The notes: generated by a model from the letters alone, not told the origin. A stretch of 28,698 nt of DNA from JABDBK01 sp964533645 (GCA_964533645.1 CAZHMQ010000018.1:1-28698); one strand, 5' to 3'. Positions 7,145 to 16,139 are shown, numbered from the stretch's first letter. Made by a program: numbers and translations.

Positions 7145-9303
7145 TAAATATCATATTTATACACTTCATACTCCACCGACTGCTTCAAAACCCATCTAAA
7201 AAAATTCATTTTGTCTCGCTTTTCAAGATACATACCTGGCGTAGCTAGGACATGTTTGATAGCATGAAGTTGATTTTCACTCATAGACACCACTATTTTT
7301 CTGAAGTGCTTATTTTCATCTCTGAAAGCCATTTCTACATGATGTTGGCTATTCAAATATAAATATAATGCATGAAATGGGACAGTTGACTCCTCTGGAA
7401 TATGTTTATAACTTAACTGTAATGTGTATTGATAAGGATTCAAACGAGTATAACGATAACTCGTGATAGTGGTAAGATAACGGTAATGTTTCCAAACCTC
7501 TTTAAAGTTCTTATTATCATCAAAATAAGTCAAGTAGTTAAATGAAATGGGTATAAGCATATGATGTGTGCGCCAAAACAAATAACTTTTTACTGCTAAA
7601 TTATCCACAAAAACCCACTCGGGTTTTTTAATAGCCAAATCTTCTGCCACCATATCAACAAAGAACTTCTTATTCCTATGGTATTCGTCATAAGTTTTTT
7701 TATCTTTAAGGTAATAAGATTCCTTAACTAACCCTGGCAAAAACCAAAAAAATGAAAAACGTGAAGCATTCGTTGCGTGATGTTCCATAAAGTTAGGAAT
7801 GTTTGTAGTAAAAAAATAATAAGATTTTTGAGGGATGTGATTATTTATATAATTGACCATGCCTTCATAATATTTTTTATTATTTTTTGTTATTTCAAGC
7901 ATAGTGAACAACTGAAAAAACGGCAGTAATACAATCAAACAAGCCACAAAAACAAATGCCATATAATATTTTTTAGTATTGTAATCTGCGGGAATTAAGC
8001 AAGCATAAACAATCATAGCAACCACATCCACAGCAAGAGCCTGTAACTCTGTCAAATTTATATAATAATTTAAACTACAAATAAACAAACTTATTAAAAA
8101 AAATGCGATGAAAAAACGTTTATAAAAATCTATAGCAAATTTGAGTGGTAACAAATATAGAACCAAACCACACACTAGTGTCACCATAAAAAACGAAAGC
8201 CAAGAATAAAACAAAGGATAATAATCCAGTAAAAAAGTCGTTTTCTTTAAATACATCAACAAAATTAATGCAAAATAAAAGACCCACAGGTAAACTTTAC
8301 TATGCTTGATAGAAATAGGCGTTGAAACATAACTTGCATAGGAAAGCATGAGAATTAACAAAGACATTCCATATGCAGGAATTAAACGATAATAAACATC
8401 CTCTTGCTGAATAGCATAAGAAAAAAAGAATCCTAGCCATGCTAGCAAAAAAATGTGTGTCAATGACTTAAACCGATTAAGCTTATAAGTAAGCAGGCAG
8501 AATAACACTGAAAGATAACACACGAGACAAAACTGACTAAAAAAGAGATTAACCCAAGGATTTCTTGTTCCAAAATAACAATAACGCGTTGCAATAGGTA
8601 ATACTGTGGCAAGATAATCTCTATGATATAATCCTATGATAATGATATAAGCCATCAACAACATCATGATAGCTATAGTTTCAGGTCTTATCACGGCTTT
8701 TATATTTTTTTTATTAATAAGATAATAACATTCCACAAGAAATAAGGTCATTAAAAAATAAGGTTTCAAAATAAAAACTACGCCTGATGATAAACCCACA
8801 AAAATAGCAAGGTAAAAATTTACATCATGGCCTCGCAGCCGTTGTTCCATCATAAATAAATATGGCATGGTCAATATAAAAAATACATTTTCCCGTTGGC
8901 CAAACTCAAAGGATGGTAAAATTAAAAATAAAAATGCGAGTCCCACAGTCAAAAATCTTGCTACATATAAATCAGATTTAACAAAACTCTTTAAAAGAAA
9001 ATAATAAGAAAGACTTAAAGAAATTACCGCAAAAGAAAAAACATAGATTCGCATTGCCAAAACAAGATTGACTACAAATATTTTTGAAAACAATACAGGC
9101 AAAATAGTTAGATAAAGAATCCAAGGCGGATTATTCTCAAAAAAATCATTTGTATAATTACCACCTTCCATCAAACGTTGGGTTGCTTCTAAAAACCAAC
9201 CAGTATCGAGATTGATATAGGTATTTGCTTGAATATCCCAGGCCCATACAGTGATAAAAATTAACATAGCAAAAAAAGCATAGCGTTGAAAAATTTGCGA
9301 CAT
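7111..9303 (-). CDS. Polytopic membrane protein, GT-C glycosyltransferase-like
   Basis: This 730-residue protein is dominated by about a dozen hydrophobic helices up to about residue 470, followed by a soluble C-terminal part. After the first helix comes NLDTGWFLEATQRL with Asp33, then NDFFENNPPW. An acidic residue in the first periplasmic loop followed by a Pro-rich stretch is characteristic of GT-C enzymes (ArnT/PMT-like), which use polyprenyl-phosphate sugar donors on the periplasmic face. I chose the ATG at 9303, preceded by AAGGG with 5-nt spacing, over a TTG six codons upstream that would overlap the previous gene. It is the last gene of a minus-strand run whose preceding gene is a GT2 enzyme of the type that makes polyprenyl-phosphate sugars. 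The acceptor is unknown. Its 3' end overlaps recR by 34 bp. Confidence 0.7.
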   Translation of the reverse strand: MSQIFQRYAFFAMLIFITVWAWDIQANTYINLDTGWFLEATQRLMEGGNYTNDFFENNPPWILYLTILPVLFSKIFVVNLVLAMRIYVFSFAVISLSLSYYFLLKSFVKSDLYVARFLTVGLAFLFLILPSFEFGQRENVFFILTMPYLFMMEQRLRGHDVNFYLAIFVGLSSGVVFILKPYFLMTLFLVECYYLINKKNIKAVIRPETIAIMMLLMAYIIIIGLYHRDYLATVLPIATRYCYFGTRNPWVNLFFSQFCLVCYLSVLFCLLTYKLNRFKSLTHIFLLAWLGFFFSYAIQQEDVYYRLIPAYGMSLLILMLSYASYVSTPISIKHSKVYLWVFYFALILLMYLKKTTFLLDYYPLFYSWLSFFMVTLVCGLVLYLLPLKFAIDFYKRFFIAFFLISLFICSLNYYINLTELQALAVDVVAMIVYACLIPADYNTKKYYMAFVFVACLIVLLPFFQLFTMLEITKNNKKYYEGMVNYINNHIPQKSYYFFTTNIPNFMEHHATNASRFSFFWFLPGLVKESYYLKDKKTYDEYHRNKKFFVDMVAEDLAIKKPEWVFVDNLAVKSYLFWRTHHMLIPISFNYLTYFDDNKNFKEVWKHYRYLTTITSYRYTRLNPYQYTLQLSYKHIPEESTVPFHALYLYLNSQHHVEMAFRDENKHFRKIVVSMSENQLHAIKHVLATPGMYLEKRDKMNFFRWVLKQSVEYEVYKYDIYQRSSPLPANA

Positions 9304-9313
9304 AATATCCCTT

Positions 9314-9991
9314 TCAAACAAATATTCTAACTTTAACTATTCTTTTTAATGTCCACCACGCACTGCTTAATGGCTGCATAGTACTTAATCCTATTCTTTC
9401 TCGATAATCAATAAAAACGGTGTGAATGTTAAAACCTAATCGCATAGGTTTTAATAATAATTCAACTGGCAAGGCTGCGCCTTTTGCTTGAAAAGTCATC
9501 TGATCTAACATGCTTTTACGATAAGCACGCATCCCACTATGCAGATCCGTGAAACGACGAAAAAATAACAAAGATGCTATGCAGGCAAAAAAAACGTTAG
9601 CCATATAGTTTAACCAAGGCATGGCCTTTGGTTTTTTATGTAATCGAGAACCATCTATCACATCATAGCCATGATCTAAAATTAGAGAAGCAAATACAGG
9701 GATTTGCGAAGTTGGGTAAGTATTATCACAATCCATAGTCACAACGACTTCACCCTTTGCTTCTCGTAATGCACACTCCATCGCGGGACCATATCCACGT
9801 GGAGGGAATTGACGTATGACTCGAGCACCGCAGGCTTCGGCTATGATAGGTGTATCATCTTTACTTGAGTCCACGATTAAAATTTCTGCTAGAGGAACGA
9901 CTGCCTTAATATCATTAATGACCCTAGCAACCGAAGAGGCTTCATTCATGGTGATCATAGCAACGGTAAGTTTTTTTTTCAGATTATACAT
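9314..9991 (-). CDS. GT2 family glycosyltransferase (polyprenyl-phosphate sugar synthase-like)
   Basis: This 225-residue GT-A fold enzyme has VAMITMNEASSV near the N-terminus, a nucleotide-binding ILIVDSSKDDT (37-47), ARGYGPAMECAL-like helix (here PRGYGPAMECAL, 64-75) and DCD at 87-89 as the metal/nucleotide-sugar DxD motif. DLHSGMRAY near 148-156 is typical of dolichyl-phosphate mannose synthase-like proteins. It probably charges undecaprenyl phosphate with a sugar for the downstream GT-C-like protein, whose start lies 10 nt after its stop. AGAGGA lies about 9 nt before the ATG. An A9 tract (9971-9979 on the plus strand as T9) encodes Lys5-7 and could slip. One or two hydrophobic segments lie near 130-145. 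Confidence 0.85.
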   Translation of the reverse strand: MYNLKKKLTVAMITMNEASSVARVINDIKAVVPLAEILIVDSSKDDTPIIAEACGARVIRQFPPRGYGPAMECALREAKGEVVVTMDCDNTYPTSQIPVFASLILDHGYDVIDGSRLHKKPKAMPWLNYMANVFFACIASLLFFRRFTDLHSGMRAYRKSMLDQMTFQAKGAALPVELLLKPMRLGFNIHTVFIDYRERIGLSTMQPLSSAWWTLKRIVKVRIFV

Positions 9992-10004
9992 ATTTCATGT
10001 CCTC

Positions 10005-11399
10005 TCATTCTCGTAAGGGCTCAGAATGACAACGTATTTTTTTAAAATTTTTTAAATAAGCTGATTTCAATATTTGAATATCTCCTTCATCTTGATTCAG
10101 TTCAATCGCCAACTGAATAGCTCTATCCAGTGCCATATCAATATTGATATATTCAAAATAACTAAAACGACCTAGCAAATAAATACCTTTTGACTTGAAC
10201 CATGATCTGATTTTTTTAACATTTTCTTCATAACCCACATCATAAACTACATATGAATAATCTTTACGGTCTACTCGAGTAAGTACAATATCATTATCGC
10301 TGGGTAATAAATTACGTCGTTGTAGACCCACTTTAGTATGCTGCAAAATTTCATCATCCGTTTTATTCCATATTTCTGAATTTTTTTTGCAGGTAATTTC
10401 AGCTTGCAAACTCCAATGTTCTTTTGGGCTATTTTCCGCTGAAAAAGTACAAGGATAACTAATTCGATTTACCCAAAATTCATTTTCTGGAAAATAAACA
10501 GCTGTGTATTGATTAACATCTATTCCACGTATCCCAAAAGAAATAATAAACATAGGATTCACAATCAATTGATCAACTGCTTCTTGAATATCTGATGGAA
10601 TATGACAATCTATTTTTTGAATAAGTTCATGAATAGGCATGGTACTTACTATGGAGCGATATAATTTAGTCTCGCCATGACTCGCCGTCACTTTCATCAT
10701 ATGGTCTTTCGTCCATACTATACTATCCACGTTAAACTCGTAATGTATGGGCATCTCTTCTTTCCATGCTTCTGAAATGGCTTGATAGCCACCCTTTTTT
10801 GGATAATGATAATAAAGCTGGTGCAAATAACCTTCGGTATGATATCCCAAAGATGATTTTAAAATATCTTCTGCAGGCGGATTAGGAATTCTATCTGCTA
10901 AGCCCATAGAAAGTTGCTCTACTGAAATATTCCAAATTTTTTCGTTATAAGGAAACAAATAGCGTGAACAAATTCCTTCACCAAATGTTTTTAAAAACCA
11001 TTCGCGCATATTATTTGGAGAATGATATTTCTTTTTATAAGGATTGATTAAGAAATCACGTATACACACATAATTATCTTCTAAAGGAAGCGACTTCAAA
11101 TCATTTTCAAAAGGATAGTTAATCATTCTATCTTTAAATGCGATTTTATTATGACGTTTACACTGATTCACATTCGTGCCAAGCGTACGAATGATAAATT
11201 GCAATAGGTTTTGGTCGCGTGAAAATAAAATATGTGGGCCATAATCAAAAGTAAAACCCGATTGCACAAATGAAGCAGCATGGCCGCCAACATGATTATT
11301 TTTTTCAAGTAATGCAAAAGATTTTTTGAGAAACAAACCAAGCGCTAAACCCGATGGTCCTGCGCCTATGATACCGATATCTTTTGCCATGTCCTTCAT
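10005..11399 (-). CDS. FAD-dependent UDP-galactopyranose mutase-like / amine oxidase-fold protein
   Basis: This 464-residue flavoprotein has an N-terminal Rossmann FAD motif DIGIIGAGPSGLALG with GAGPSG at 12-17. It is followed by NHVGGHAASF and FDYGPHILFS, which correspond to the GGH and FDxGPHxF-type segments of UDP-galactopyranose mutases and related NAD(P)-binding oxidoreductases. The fold is clear, but the exact reaction is not: sugar ring contraction and a protoporphyrinogen-oxidase-like reaction both occur in this superfamily. The sugar-gene context favours a nucleotide-sugar reaction. Its ATG overlaps the stop of the epimerase gene (ATGA), so the two are translationally coupled. The GT2 gene starts 13 nt downstream. 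Confidence 0.75.
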   Translation of the reverse strand: MKDMAKDIGIIGAGPSGLALGLFLKKSFALLEKNNHVGGHAASFVQSGFTFDYGPHILFSRDQNLLQFIIRTLGTNVNQCKRHNKIAFKDRMINYPFENDLKSLPLEDNYVCIRDFLINPYKKKYHSPNNMREWFLKTFGEGICSRYLFPYNEKIWNISVEQLSMGLADRIPNPPAEDILKSSLGYHTEGYLHQLYYHYPKKGGYQAISEAWKEEMPIHYEFNVDSIVWTKDHMMKVTASHGETKLYRSIVSTMPIHELIQKIDCHIPSDIQEAVDQLIVNPMFIISFGIRGIDVNQYTAVYFPENEFWVNRISYPCTFSAENSPKEHWSLQAEITCKKNSEIWNKTDDEILQHTKVGLQRRNLLPSDNDIVLTRVDRKDYSYVVYDVGYEENVKKIRSWFKSKGIYLLGRFSYFEYINIDMALDRAIQLAIELNQDEGDIQILKSAYLKNFKKIRCHSEPLRE

Positions 11400-12379
11400 T
11401 CCATGTAAACCGGATCGCAGCTTAACTCTTGCTCCAACATCGCAAATACCGATGCTTTAATCGATTCAGCAGAATTATAGGTTGAACGCCACCCTAACGC
11501 GCGAATTTTATCAGTGTTTAGACGCACTACTGGCACATCACCATTCCACCCTCTATCACCCCCACTGAAGTGAAAATCAACTTTATGTGTGAGACCCATA
11601 CACTCAACCGTGATATCAGCAATTTCTCGCACTGAAATATAATCTCCTGTCGCCACATTGTAAACTTCATAAGACGTATTTAATTTTTTATTAGCTAATA
11701 AAACAGCTCTTACGACATCATAGACATGAATATAAGATTTGCTCTGCATTCCATTACCTAAAATGGTTAATGAAGTATTATTTTTAAGTAATTTCCTTAC
11801 AAAATCGTAACCTACACCATGTGTTTGTCGAGGACCTACGACATTCCCAAAACGAAAAACACAAGCACTCATGCCAAACATATGACAATAACTTGAAATA
11901 AACGCTTCGCCTGCGAGCTTGCTCGCTCCATAAGGTGAAACAGGCTGCAAACACCCTTGATTTTCATAACATTCTCGTCTACCTAAATCACCATAGACTC
12001 CGCTTCCTGAAAAATAGAGAATTCTATAAACGCCAGTTTTGCGCGCAGATTCAAGCACATTGTAGGTAAGACACAGACCATCCGTAAAATCAACACTGGG
12101 ATTTGTGGCAGCCTGTGAAATATCTGAATTAGATGCAAAATGTAATACCACGTCATGACCAGTCATAGCCTGATCTAGATCATCAATATTTTTAACGTCA
12201 GCATGAATCACAGACAATCGCGTATCATACTGATGAACAGCATAATGCCACCGCTTTCCCGTAGAAAAATTATCCACGATCGTTACTTTTTCAGTACCAC
12301 TCTCTTTGAGAAGGGCATCTACAAAGTGTGATCCGATAAATCCTGCACCGCCCACAAGAACAAATCTTTTGCATTGCAT
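11396..12379 (-). CDS. NAD-dependent epimerase/dehydratase (extended SDR)
   Basis: This 327-residue protein has the Rossmann motif GGAGFIG (10-16), the cofactor-specificity region IVDNFSTGKRWH, and the catalytic Ser plus YGASK (Tyr-x-x-x-Lys) of nucleotide-sugar 4-epimerases and 4,6-dehydratases. The closest well-known type is UDP-glucose/UDP-N-acetylglucosamine 4-epimerase, but substrate cannot be read from the sequence. I chose the ATG at 12379, with GGAAGG nine nt upstream. An ATG three codons earlier would abut that Shine-Dalgarno with no spacer. It lies 36 nt after apaG and is coupled by ATGA to the following flavoprotein gene. Confidence 0.85.
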   Translation of the reverse strand: MQCKRFVLVGGAGFIGSHFVDALLKESGTEKVTIVDNFSTGKRWHYAVHQYDTRLSVIHADVKNIDDLDQAMTGHDVVLHFASNSDISQAATNPSVDFTDGLCLTYNVLESARKTGVYRILYFSGSGVYGDLGRRECYENQGCLQPVSPYGASKLAGEAFISSYCHMFGMSACVFRFGNVVGPRQTHGVGYDFVRKLLKNNTSLTILGNGMQSKSYIHVYDVVRAVLLANKKLNTSYEVYNVATGDYISVREIADITVECMGLTHKVDFHFSGGDRGWNGDVPVVRLNTDKIRALGWRSTYNSAESIKASVFAMLEQELSCDPVYME

Positions 12380-12415
12380 TTGAATCATCCTTCCTTACAG
12401 GCATTTGATAAATCA

Positions 12416-12817
12416 CTAATGTAGCCTACCATGAAATGATGCAGCAATCGCCATTGGCGATGTTAAAACGAACTTAGGAATATCTACAACAAACTGTGTT
12501 TCATTAACAATAAGCTGCATTTCATAGTGCCCCTCCATGGTGCCTTGCGGTGTTGTTAACTGACAAAAACTCGTATAAGTAAATTGTTTGCCGGGCTTAA
12601 CCACAGGCTGTAAGCCAACCACGCCTGGCCCACGAACTTCTTCCACATAGCCTGTCATATCAGTAATACGCCAAAAACGATTAAGTAATTGCACGATTTC
12701 TTCACTATCATTTACCACTGTTATTTCATAAGACCAAAAAAAACGTCTGCTAGCGACAATCGATTGTTCGGGTAAATAGGTGGAATTAGCATTAATATAA
12801 ATTTTACTTTCATTCAT
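12416..12817 (-). CDS. apaG: ApaG domain protein (Co2+/Mg2+ efflux-associated)
   Basis: This 133-residue protein is a single immunoglobulin-like ApaG domain. The recognisable segments are FFWSYEITVVNDSEE, VQLLNRFWRITDMTGYVEEVRGPGVVG and the stretch QGTMEGHYEMQ near 96-106. E. coli ApaG is 125 residues. The molecular role is poorly defined: it has been linked to Co2+ resistance/Mg2+ efflux, and the domain occurs in some F-box proteins. Usually it sits next to ksgA and apaH; here it is embedded between a small membrane protein after mpl and a sugar epimerase. An AAGAAG sequence just upstream is the likely ribosome binding site. Confidence 0.95.
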   Translation of the reverse strand: MNESKIYINANSTYLPEQSIVASRRFFWSYEITVVNDSEEIVQLLNRFWRITDMTGYVEEVRGPGVVGLQPVVKPGKQFTYTSFCQLTTPQGTMEGHYEMQLIVNETQFVVDIPKFVLTSPMAIAASFHGRLH

Positions 12818-12830
12818 AACTGTTCTTCTT

Positions 12831-12938
12831 TTAAAATACCCAAGCGATTAAACATATCACTGCTAGATAAGCAATAAGACCTAATAACATGCCACTTTTA
12901 GTAAATGTTTGTTCATTCGATGGAACTTGTTTTTTCAT
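12831..12938 (-). CDS. Unrecognised 35-residue single-pass membrane protein
   Basis: A short open frame encodes a polar N-terminus (MKKQVPSNEQTFTKSG) and one hydrophobic helix of about 19 residues (MLLGLIAYLAVICLIAWVF) that ends at the stop codon. Its ATG overlaps the mpl stop codon as ATGA, and apaG begins 13 nt after its stop, so it fits the operon with no wasted space. That architecture is the main evidence that it is translated. The charge distribution predicts a cytoplasmic N-terminus. I do not recognise a family. Possible roles include a small regulator of a membrane enzyme, but nothing in the sequence assigns one. Confidence 0.6.
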   Translation of the reverse strand: MKKQVPSNEQTFTKSGMLLGLIAYLAVICLIAWVF

Positions 12939-14305
12939 GCGTTACAAAACCTCCCGTCTATTGCATTCAGTAACTTCGTATGTATATCATCAAAACCGGA
13001 ATTACTCATAACTATAACATGATCGCCTGATTTTAATTGATTGACCAGATGTTCAACTAAGCTTGTGACATGATCAAATGCTGCTGTAGTTTGCGTAAAA
13101 TGTTCCAATACATTATCCAAACTCCAATCTTCGGTATGCGGTCGTTTACAAAATACCAGATCAGCAGTGGAAAGCGCATTTTTGATCGTGTCTTTATGCA
13201 CCCCCGATCGCATGGTATATGAACCAAACTCCAGTACTACAATCATTCTAGCTTTACCAATTTTTGCTCGCAAACCCGAAAGAGTAGTCGCAATCGCTGT
13301 AGGATGGTGAGCAAAATCGTCATACAGTGTAATGCCATTAATACGAGCTTTAACCTCAAGGCGTCGTTTAACATTTTTAAAAAAAGGCAAGGCTTTCAAA
13401 GCCATATCGATAGAAACACCTGCATGCTGCGATGCAGCTAATGCCGCCAACGCATTATCCACATTATGCTTTCCTAATAAATCCCAATGTACTTCACCTA
13501 CTAACTCACCACGTCGCTTAACCGCAAATCGACTACCATCGAGATTCATAAGATCCGCTTGCCATTCTGATTCATGACCACTACATCTTGTCACTGGCGT
13601 CCAGCATCCTTTACTTAAGACATCTTGCAACTCTTTATCTTCACCCTTATGAATAATTAAACCATTACCAGGCACGGTACGAACCAAAAAATGAAACTGC
13701 TGCTTAACGGCATTTAAATCAGGAAAAATATCTGCATGATCAAACTCAAGATTGTTCATAATCAAGGTGTTAGGATGATAGTGAATGAATTTTGATCTTT
13801 TGTCAAAAAACGCACTATCATATTCGTCCGCTTCAATCACAAAAAAAGGATCACGACCTATACGTGCTGAACATCCAAAATTTTCAGGTACGCCACCGAT
13901 CAAAAACCCTGGTTCTTTGCCTGCATAATCCAATATCCACGCAAGCATACTCGTTGTCGTCGTTTTACCATGCGTACCTGACACTGCAAGAACCCAACGA
14001 TGTTGCAACACATGTTTTGCTAACCACTCAGGACCAGAATAATAAGGAATTCCCTGATTTAATACATATTCTATCGCTGGATTACCACGCCTTATGACGT
14101 TTCCAACAATCACACAATCCACATTAGGATCAATATTGGCCGCATCATAGCCATTTAAAACTTCAATACCCATATTTTCTAATTGGGTACTCATAGGTGG
14201 GTACATGCTCAAATCTGATCCGAGCACCGTATGACCGGCTTGTTTTGCGATTTGCGCAACACCAGCCATAAACGTTCCGCCTATTCCCAATATGTGTATT
14301 CGCAT
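12935..14305 (-). CDS. mpl: UDP-N-acetylmuramate:L-alanyl-gamma-D-glutamyl-meso-diaminopimelate ligase
   Basis: This 456-residue Mur-ligase family enzyme attaches recycled murein tripeptide to UDP-MurNAc. It starts with MRIHILGIGGTFMAGVA, the typical Mpl N-terminus, and has the ATP-binding P-loop SGTHGKTTTTSM near 108-119 and the central-domain EADEYDSAFFDKRSKF stretch. DDFAHHPTAI near 335-344 is the conserved C-terminal domain motif. The length almost equals that of E. coli Mpl (457). I chose the ATG at 14305, six nt after AGAGGA; a further ATG one codon upstream and a GTG farther up are less likely. The gene opens a minus-strand run that continues to 7111. It is divergent from the histidine kinase gene across about 81 bp. 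Confidence 0.96.
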   Translation of the reverse strand: MRIHILGIGGTFMAGVAQIAKQAGHTVLGSDLSMYPPMSTQLENMGIEVLNGYDAANIDPNVDCVIVGNVIRRGNPAIEYVLNQGIPYYSGPEWLAKHVLQHRWVLAVSGTHGKTTTTSMLAWILDYAGKEPGFLIGGVPENFGCSARIGRDPFFVIEADEYDSAFFDKRSKFIHYHPNTLIMNNLEFDHADIFPDLNAVKQQFHFLVRTVPGNGLIIHKGEDKELQDVLSKGCWTPVTRCSGHESEWQADLMNLDGSRFAVKRRGELVGEVHWDLLGKHNVDNALAALAASQHAGVSIDMALKALPFFKNVKRRLEVKARINGITLYDDFAHHPTAIATTLSGLRAKIGKARMIVVLEFGSYTMRSGVHKDTIKNALSTADLVFCKRPHTEDWSLDNVLEHFTQTTAAFDHVTSLVEHLVNQLKSGDHVIVMSNSGFDDIHTKLLNAIDGRFCNA

Positions 14306-14348
14306 CATGATTCCTCTATACGCCACAATTCGATTTATTCTCCAGATG

Positions 14349-14357
14349 TGCTATTAT
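14349..14357 (+). promoter_or_regulatory. Extended -10 element for the histidine kinase gene
   Basis: TGCTATTAT fits TGnTAnnAT and lies 29 nt before the kinase ATG, which would leave a leader of about 22 nt. The hexamer at the -35 distance (TTCGAT, 14329-14334) is weak. The same TGCTA core occurs before the response regulator and before the GT2 gene at 17600. Confidence 0.45.
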
Positions 14358-14386
14358 TACAAATCGTTTATATAAGGTATACAAGG

Positions 14387-15967
14387 ATGCATACCGATTA
14401 TGCACAAAGTTTATTTGAAGCCATTTCAGACAGTGCTGTATTGATAGACAAAGCCGGGCGTATTGTTGACTGGAACCAAGGCGCGACTGCTCTTTTTGGC
14501 TACCATAAAAAAGAAGTGTTGGGTAAATCCATTAACCTAATTTATCAACAAAATCATCCTTTTCCAAAAATTCTCAATGAAACCTTAATACACCAAAAAA
14601 AATGGTCGGCAGAAACACGCTATATTCGAAAAAACGGTATCAAAGGTTATTGCAAAACACATGTTAGTCTTGTTCATGCAAATGCGACGAATAAAGCTGC
14701 GGGTCTTATTATTCACCAGTTAATTACAAACTACAAAACCATAGAAATGGAACTCACGGAAAACATAGCGAAACTCGAGCAGCTTAGCCAACATCAACAA
14801 GAACTTTCTTATTTCATTATTGCCTTATACATTAAAAATTTGCTAGCTTGCGATCTGGCTGAGTTAAAGTTGCGCGAAAGTGAACTACGATTTCATTTGT
14901 TAGCAGAAAATGCCACGGACATTATTTCTCGCCATGCACCTGATGGAACTTATGTGTATGTTTCACCTTCTTCGAAAACCTTATTAGGTTATACACCTGA
15001 TGAACTCACTGATCAGAGCACTTATAAATTTATCCATTATGATGATATCAATAAAGTCAAAAAAATCTTTAATCGACGTAAAGAAAAAACCATTCATCCT
15101 TATATATTGACTTACCGAGTAAGGCGCAAAGAAGGTGATTACCGATGGTTTGAAAGCAACATTCGACATATCTATGATGAAAAAACCGGCACTATACGCG
15201 AAATTCAAGCAGCATCTAGAGATATTACCTATAAAATCCTCGATAAAAAAGCACGCTTACGTGGCCAACAACTGGCTCATGTATCGCGCTTGAGCAGCAT
15301 GGAGGAAATGGCTTCAGGGATGGCGCATGAAATCAGCCAACCACTTGCGGCCATTGTTAATTATACTCAAGGATGTGTTCGATATTTACAAGCAGATAGA
15401 CATGATGCCACACAAATTGTCGAAACTATGAAAAAAGCTGTGATCCAGGCAGAACGTGCGGGTGAAGTGATTCATAGACTTAAAAACTTTTTTTGCAAAG
15501 GTCAACTTTTGAAAACTACTTGTAAAATCAACAGCTTAATAAGAGAAACAGTAAGTCTCATTCGCAACGACCTAAATGCATCAAAAACTAAAATAGACTT
15601 TGAACTGGCAAAAGAAATCCCTCTTATTTCTGCTGATAGAATACAAATACAACAAGTTTTATTAAATCTTATTCAAAATGCCATCGATGCTTTACAAGAA
15701 AATAATCCTAAACAACGACGCATCAACATACAAACAAAAACTCTTGATATCAATACGATAGAAATCACTGTAAAAGATACTGGCCCAGGTTTTACGAAAG
15801 ATATGGCGCACAAAGTATTTGAGCCATTTTTTACGACTAAAGCACATGGTAGAGGCATGGGACTCGCCATTTGTCGTTCCATTATTGAAGCACATGGTGG
15901 GCAATTTACAATCAACCCTAATACACATAATAATAGTTGGATAAAGTTTAATTTGCCAATAAATTAA
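14387..15967 (+). CDS. PAS-domain sensor histidine kinase, FixL-like
   Basis: This 526-residue protein appears cytoplasmic, with no signal peptide or clear pair of membrane helices. Two PAS domains (about 5-115 and 165-285) flank a coiled segment that includes one moderately hydrophobic stretch near 141-156. The dimerisation/phosphoacceptor domain has SSMEEMASGMAHEISQPLAAI with His314, an H-box type shared with FixL, DctB and TtrS. The catalytic domain has an N-box (QVLLNLIQNAIDAL), G1 (DTGPGF), F-box (PFFTTK) and G2 (GRGMGLAICRS). I chose the ATG at 14387, nine nt after AAGG; longer versions run into the divergent mpl gene. It probably phosphorylates the FixJ-like regulator encoded 172 bp downstream. 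The signal sensed by the PAS domains is not evident. Confidence 0.92.
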   Translation: MHTDYAQSLFEAISDSAVLIDKAGRIVDWNQGATALFGYHKKEVLGKSINLIYQQNHPFPKILNETLIHQKKWSAETRYIRKNGIKGYCKTHVSLVHANATNKAAGLIIHQLITNYKTIEMELTENIAKLEQLSQHQQELSYFIIALYIKNLLACDLAELKLRESELRFHLLAENATDIISRHAPDGTYVYVSPSSKTLLGYTPDELTDQSTYKFIHYDDINKVKKIFNRRKEKTIHPYILTYRVRRKEGDYRWFESNIRHIYDEKTGTIREIQAASRDITYKILDKKARLRGQQLAHVSRLSSMEEMASGMAHEISQPLAAIVNYTQGCVRYLQADRHDATQIVETMKKAVIQAERAGEVIHRLKNFFCKGQLLKTTCKINSLIRETVSLIRNDLNASKTKIDFELAKEIPLISADRIQIQQVLLNLIQNAIDALQENNPKQRRINIQTKTLDINTIEITVKDTGPGFTKDMAHKVFEPFFTTKAHGRGMGLAICRSIIEAHGGQFTINPNTHNNSWIKFNLPIN

Positions 15968-16051
15968 CGTGAATTCTTAAATAAGCACGCTTTTTGTGCT
16001 TATCTTAGAAGATCGTTATCCCGGAAAACGCTTTTTGTTTGTCCGGGATCT
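15965..16051. repeat. Hairpin repeat, copy 1 (with 28-bp insertion)
   Basis: It begins at the stop codon of the kinase gene with TAACGTGAAT and contains a 48-bp core (16004-16051). The core is identical to the one at 17461-17508, with arms ATCCCGGA and TCCGGGAT. Compared with copy 2 it carries an extra hairpin, ATAAGCAC/GTGCTTAT with a T-rich loop (15981-16003), bounded by CTTA at 15976-15979 and 16004-16007, as if inserted with a 4-bp duplication. It may act as a terminator or mRNA 3' stabiliser. Confidence 0.75.
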
Positions 16052-16091
16052 TGGTCTGAAGTGAGAGAGATTTCTCATATCTACAATTTTG

Positions 16092-16100
16092 TGCTAATAT
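16092..16100 (+). promoter_or_regulatory. Extended -10 element for the FixJ-like regulator gene
   Basis: TGCTAATAT fits TGnTAnnAT. TTCTCA at 16072-16077 gives four of six -35 matches with a 17-bp spacer. Transcription would start near 16107, and a strong GGAGG lies at 16131-16135. The regulator therefore has its own promoter downstream of the repeat. Confidence 0.5.
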
Positions 16101-16139
16101 AGTTCAAATAGGTAAAATGATTCATTCACGGAGGATGTC

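Noticed and set aside
14231..14386. 52-codon N-terminal extension of the histidine kinase
   Set aside because: It is antisense to the mpl start and lies upstream of the extended -10; the PAS domain begins at the ATG at 14387.
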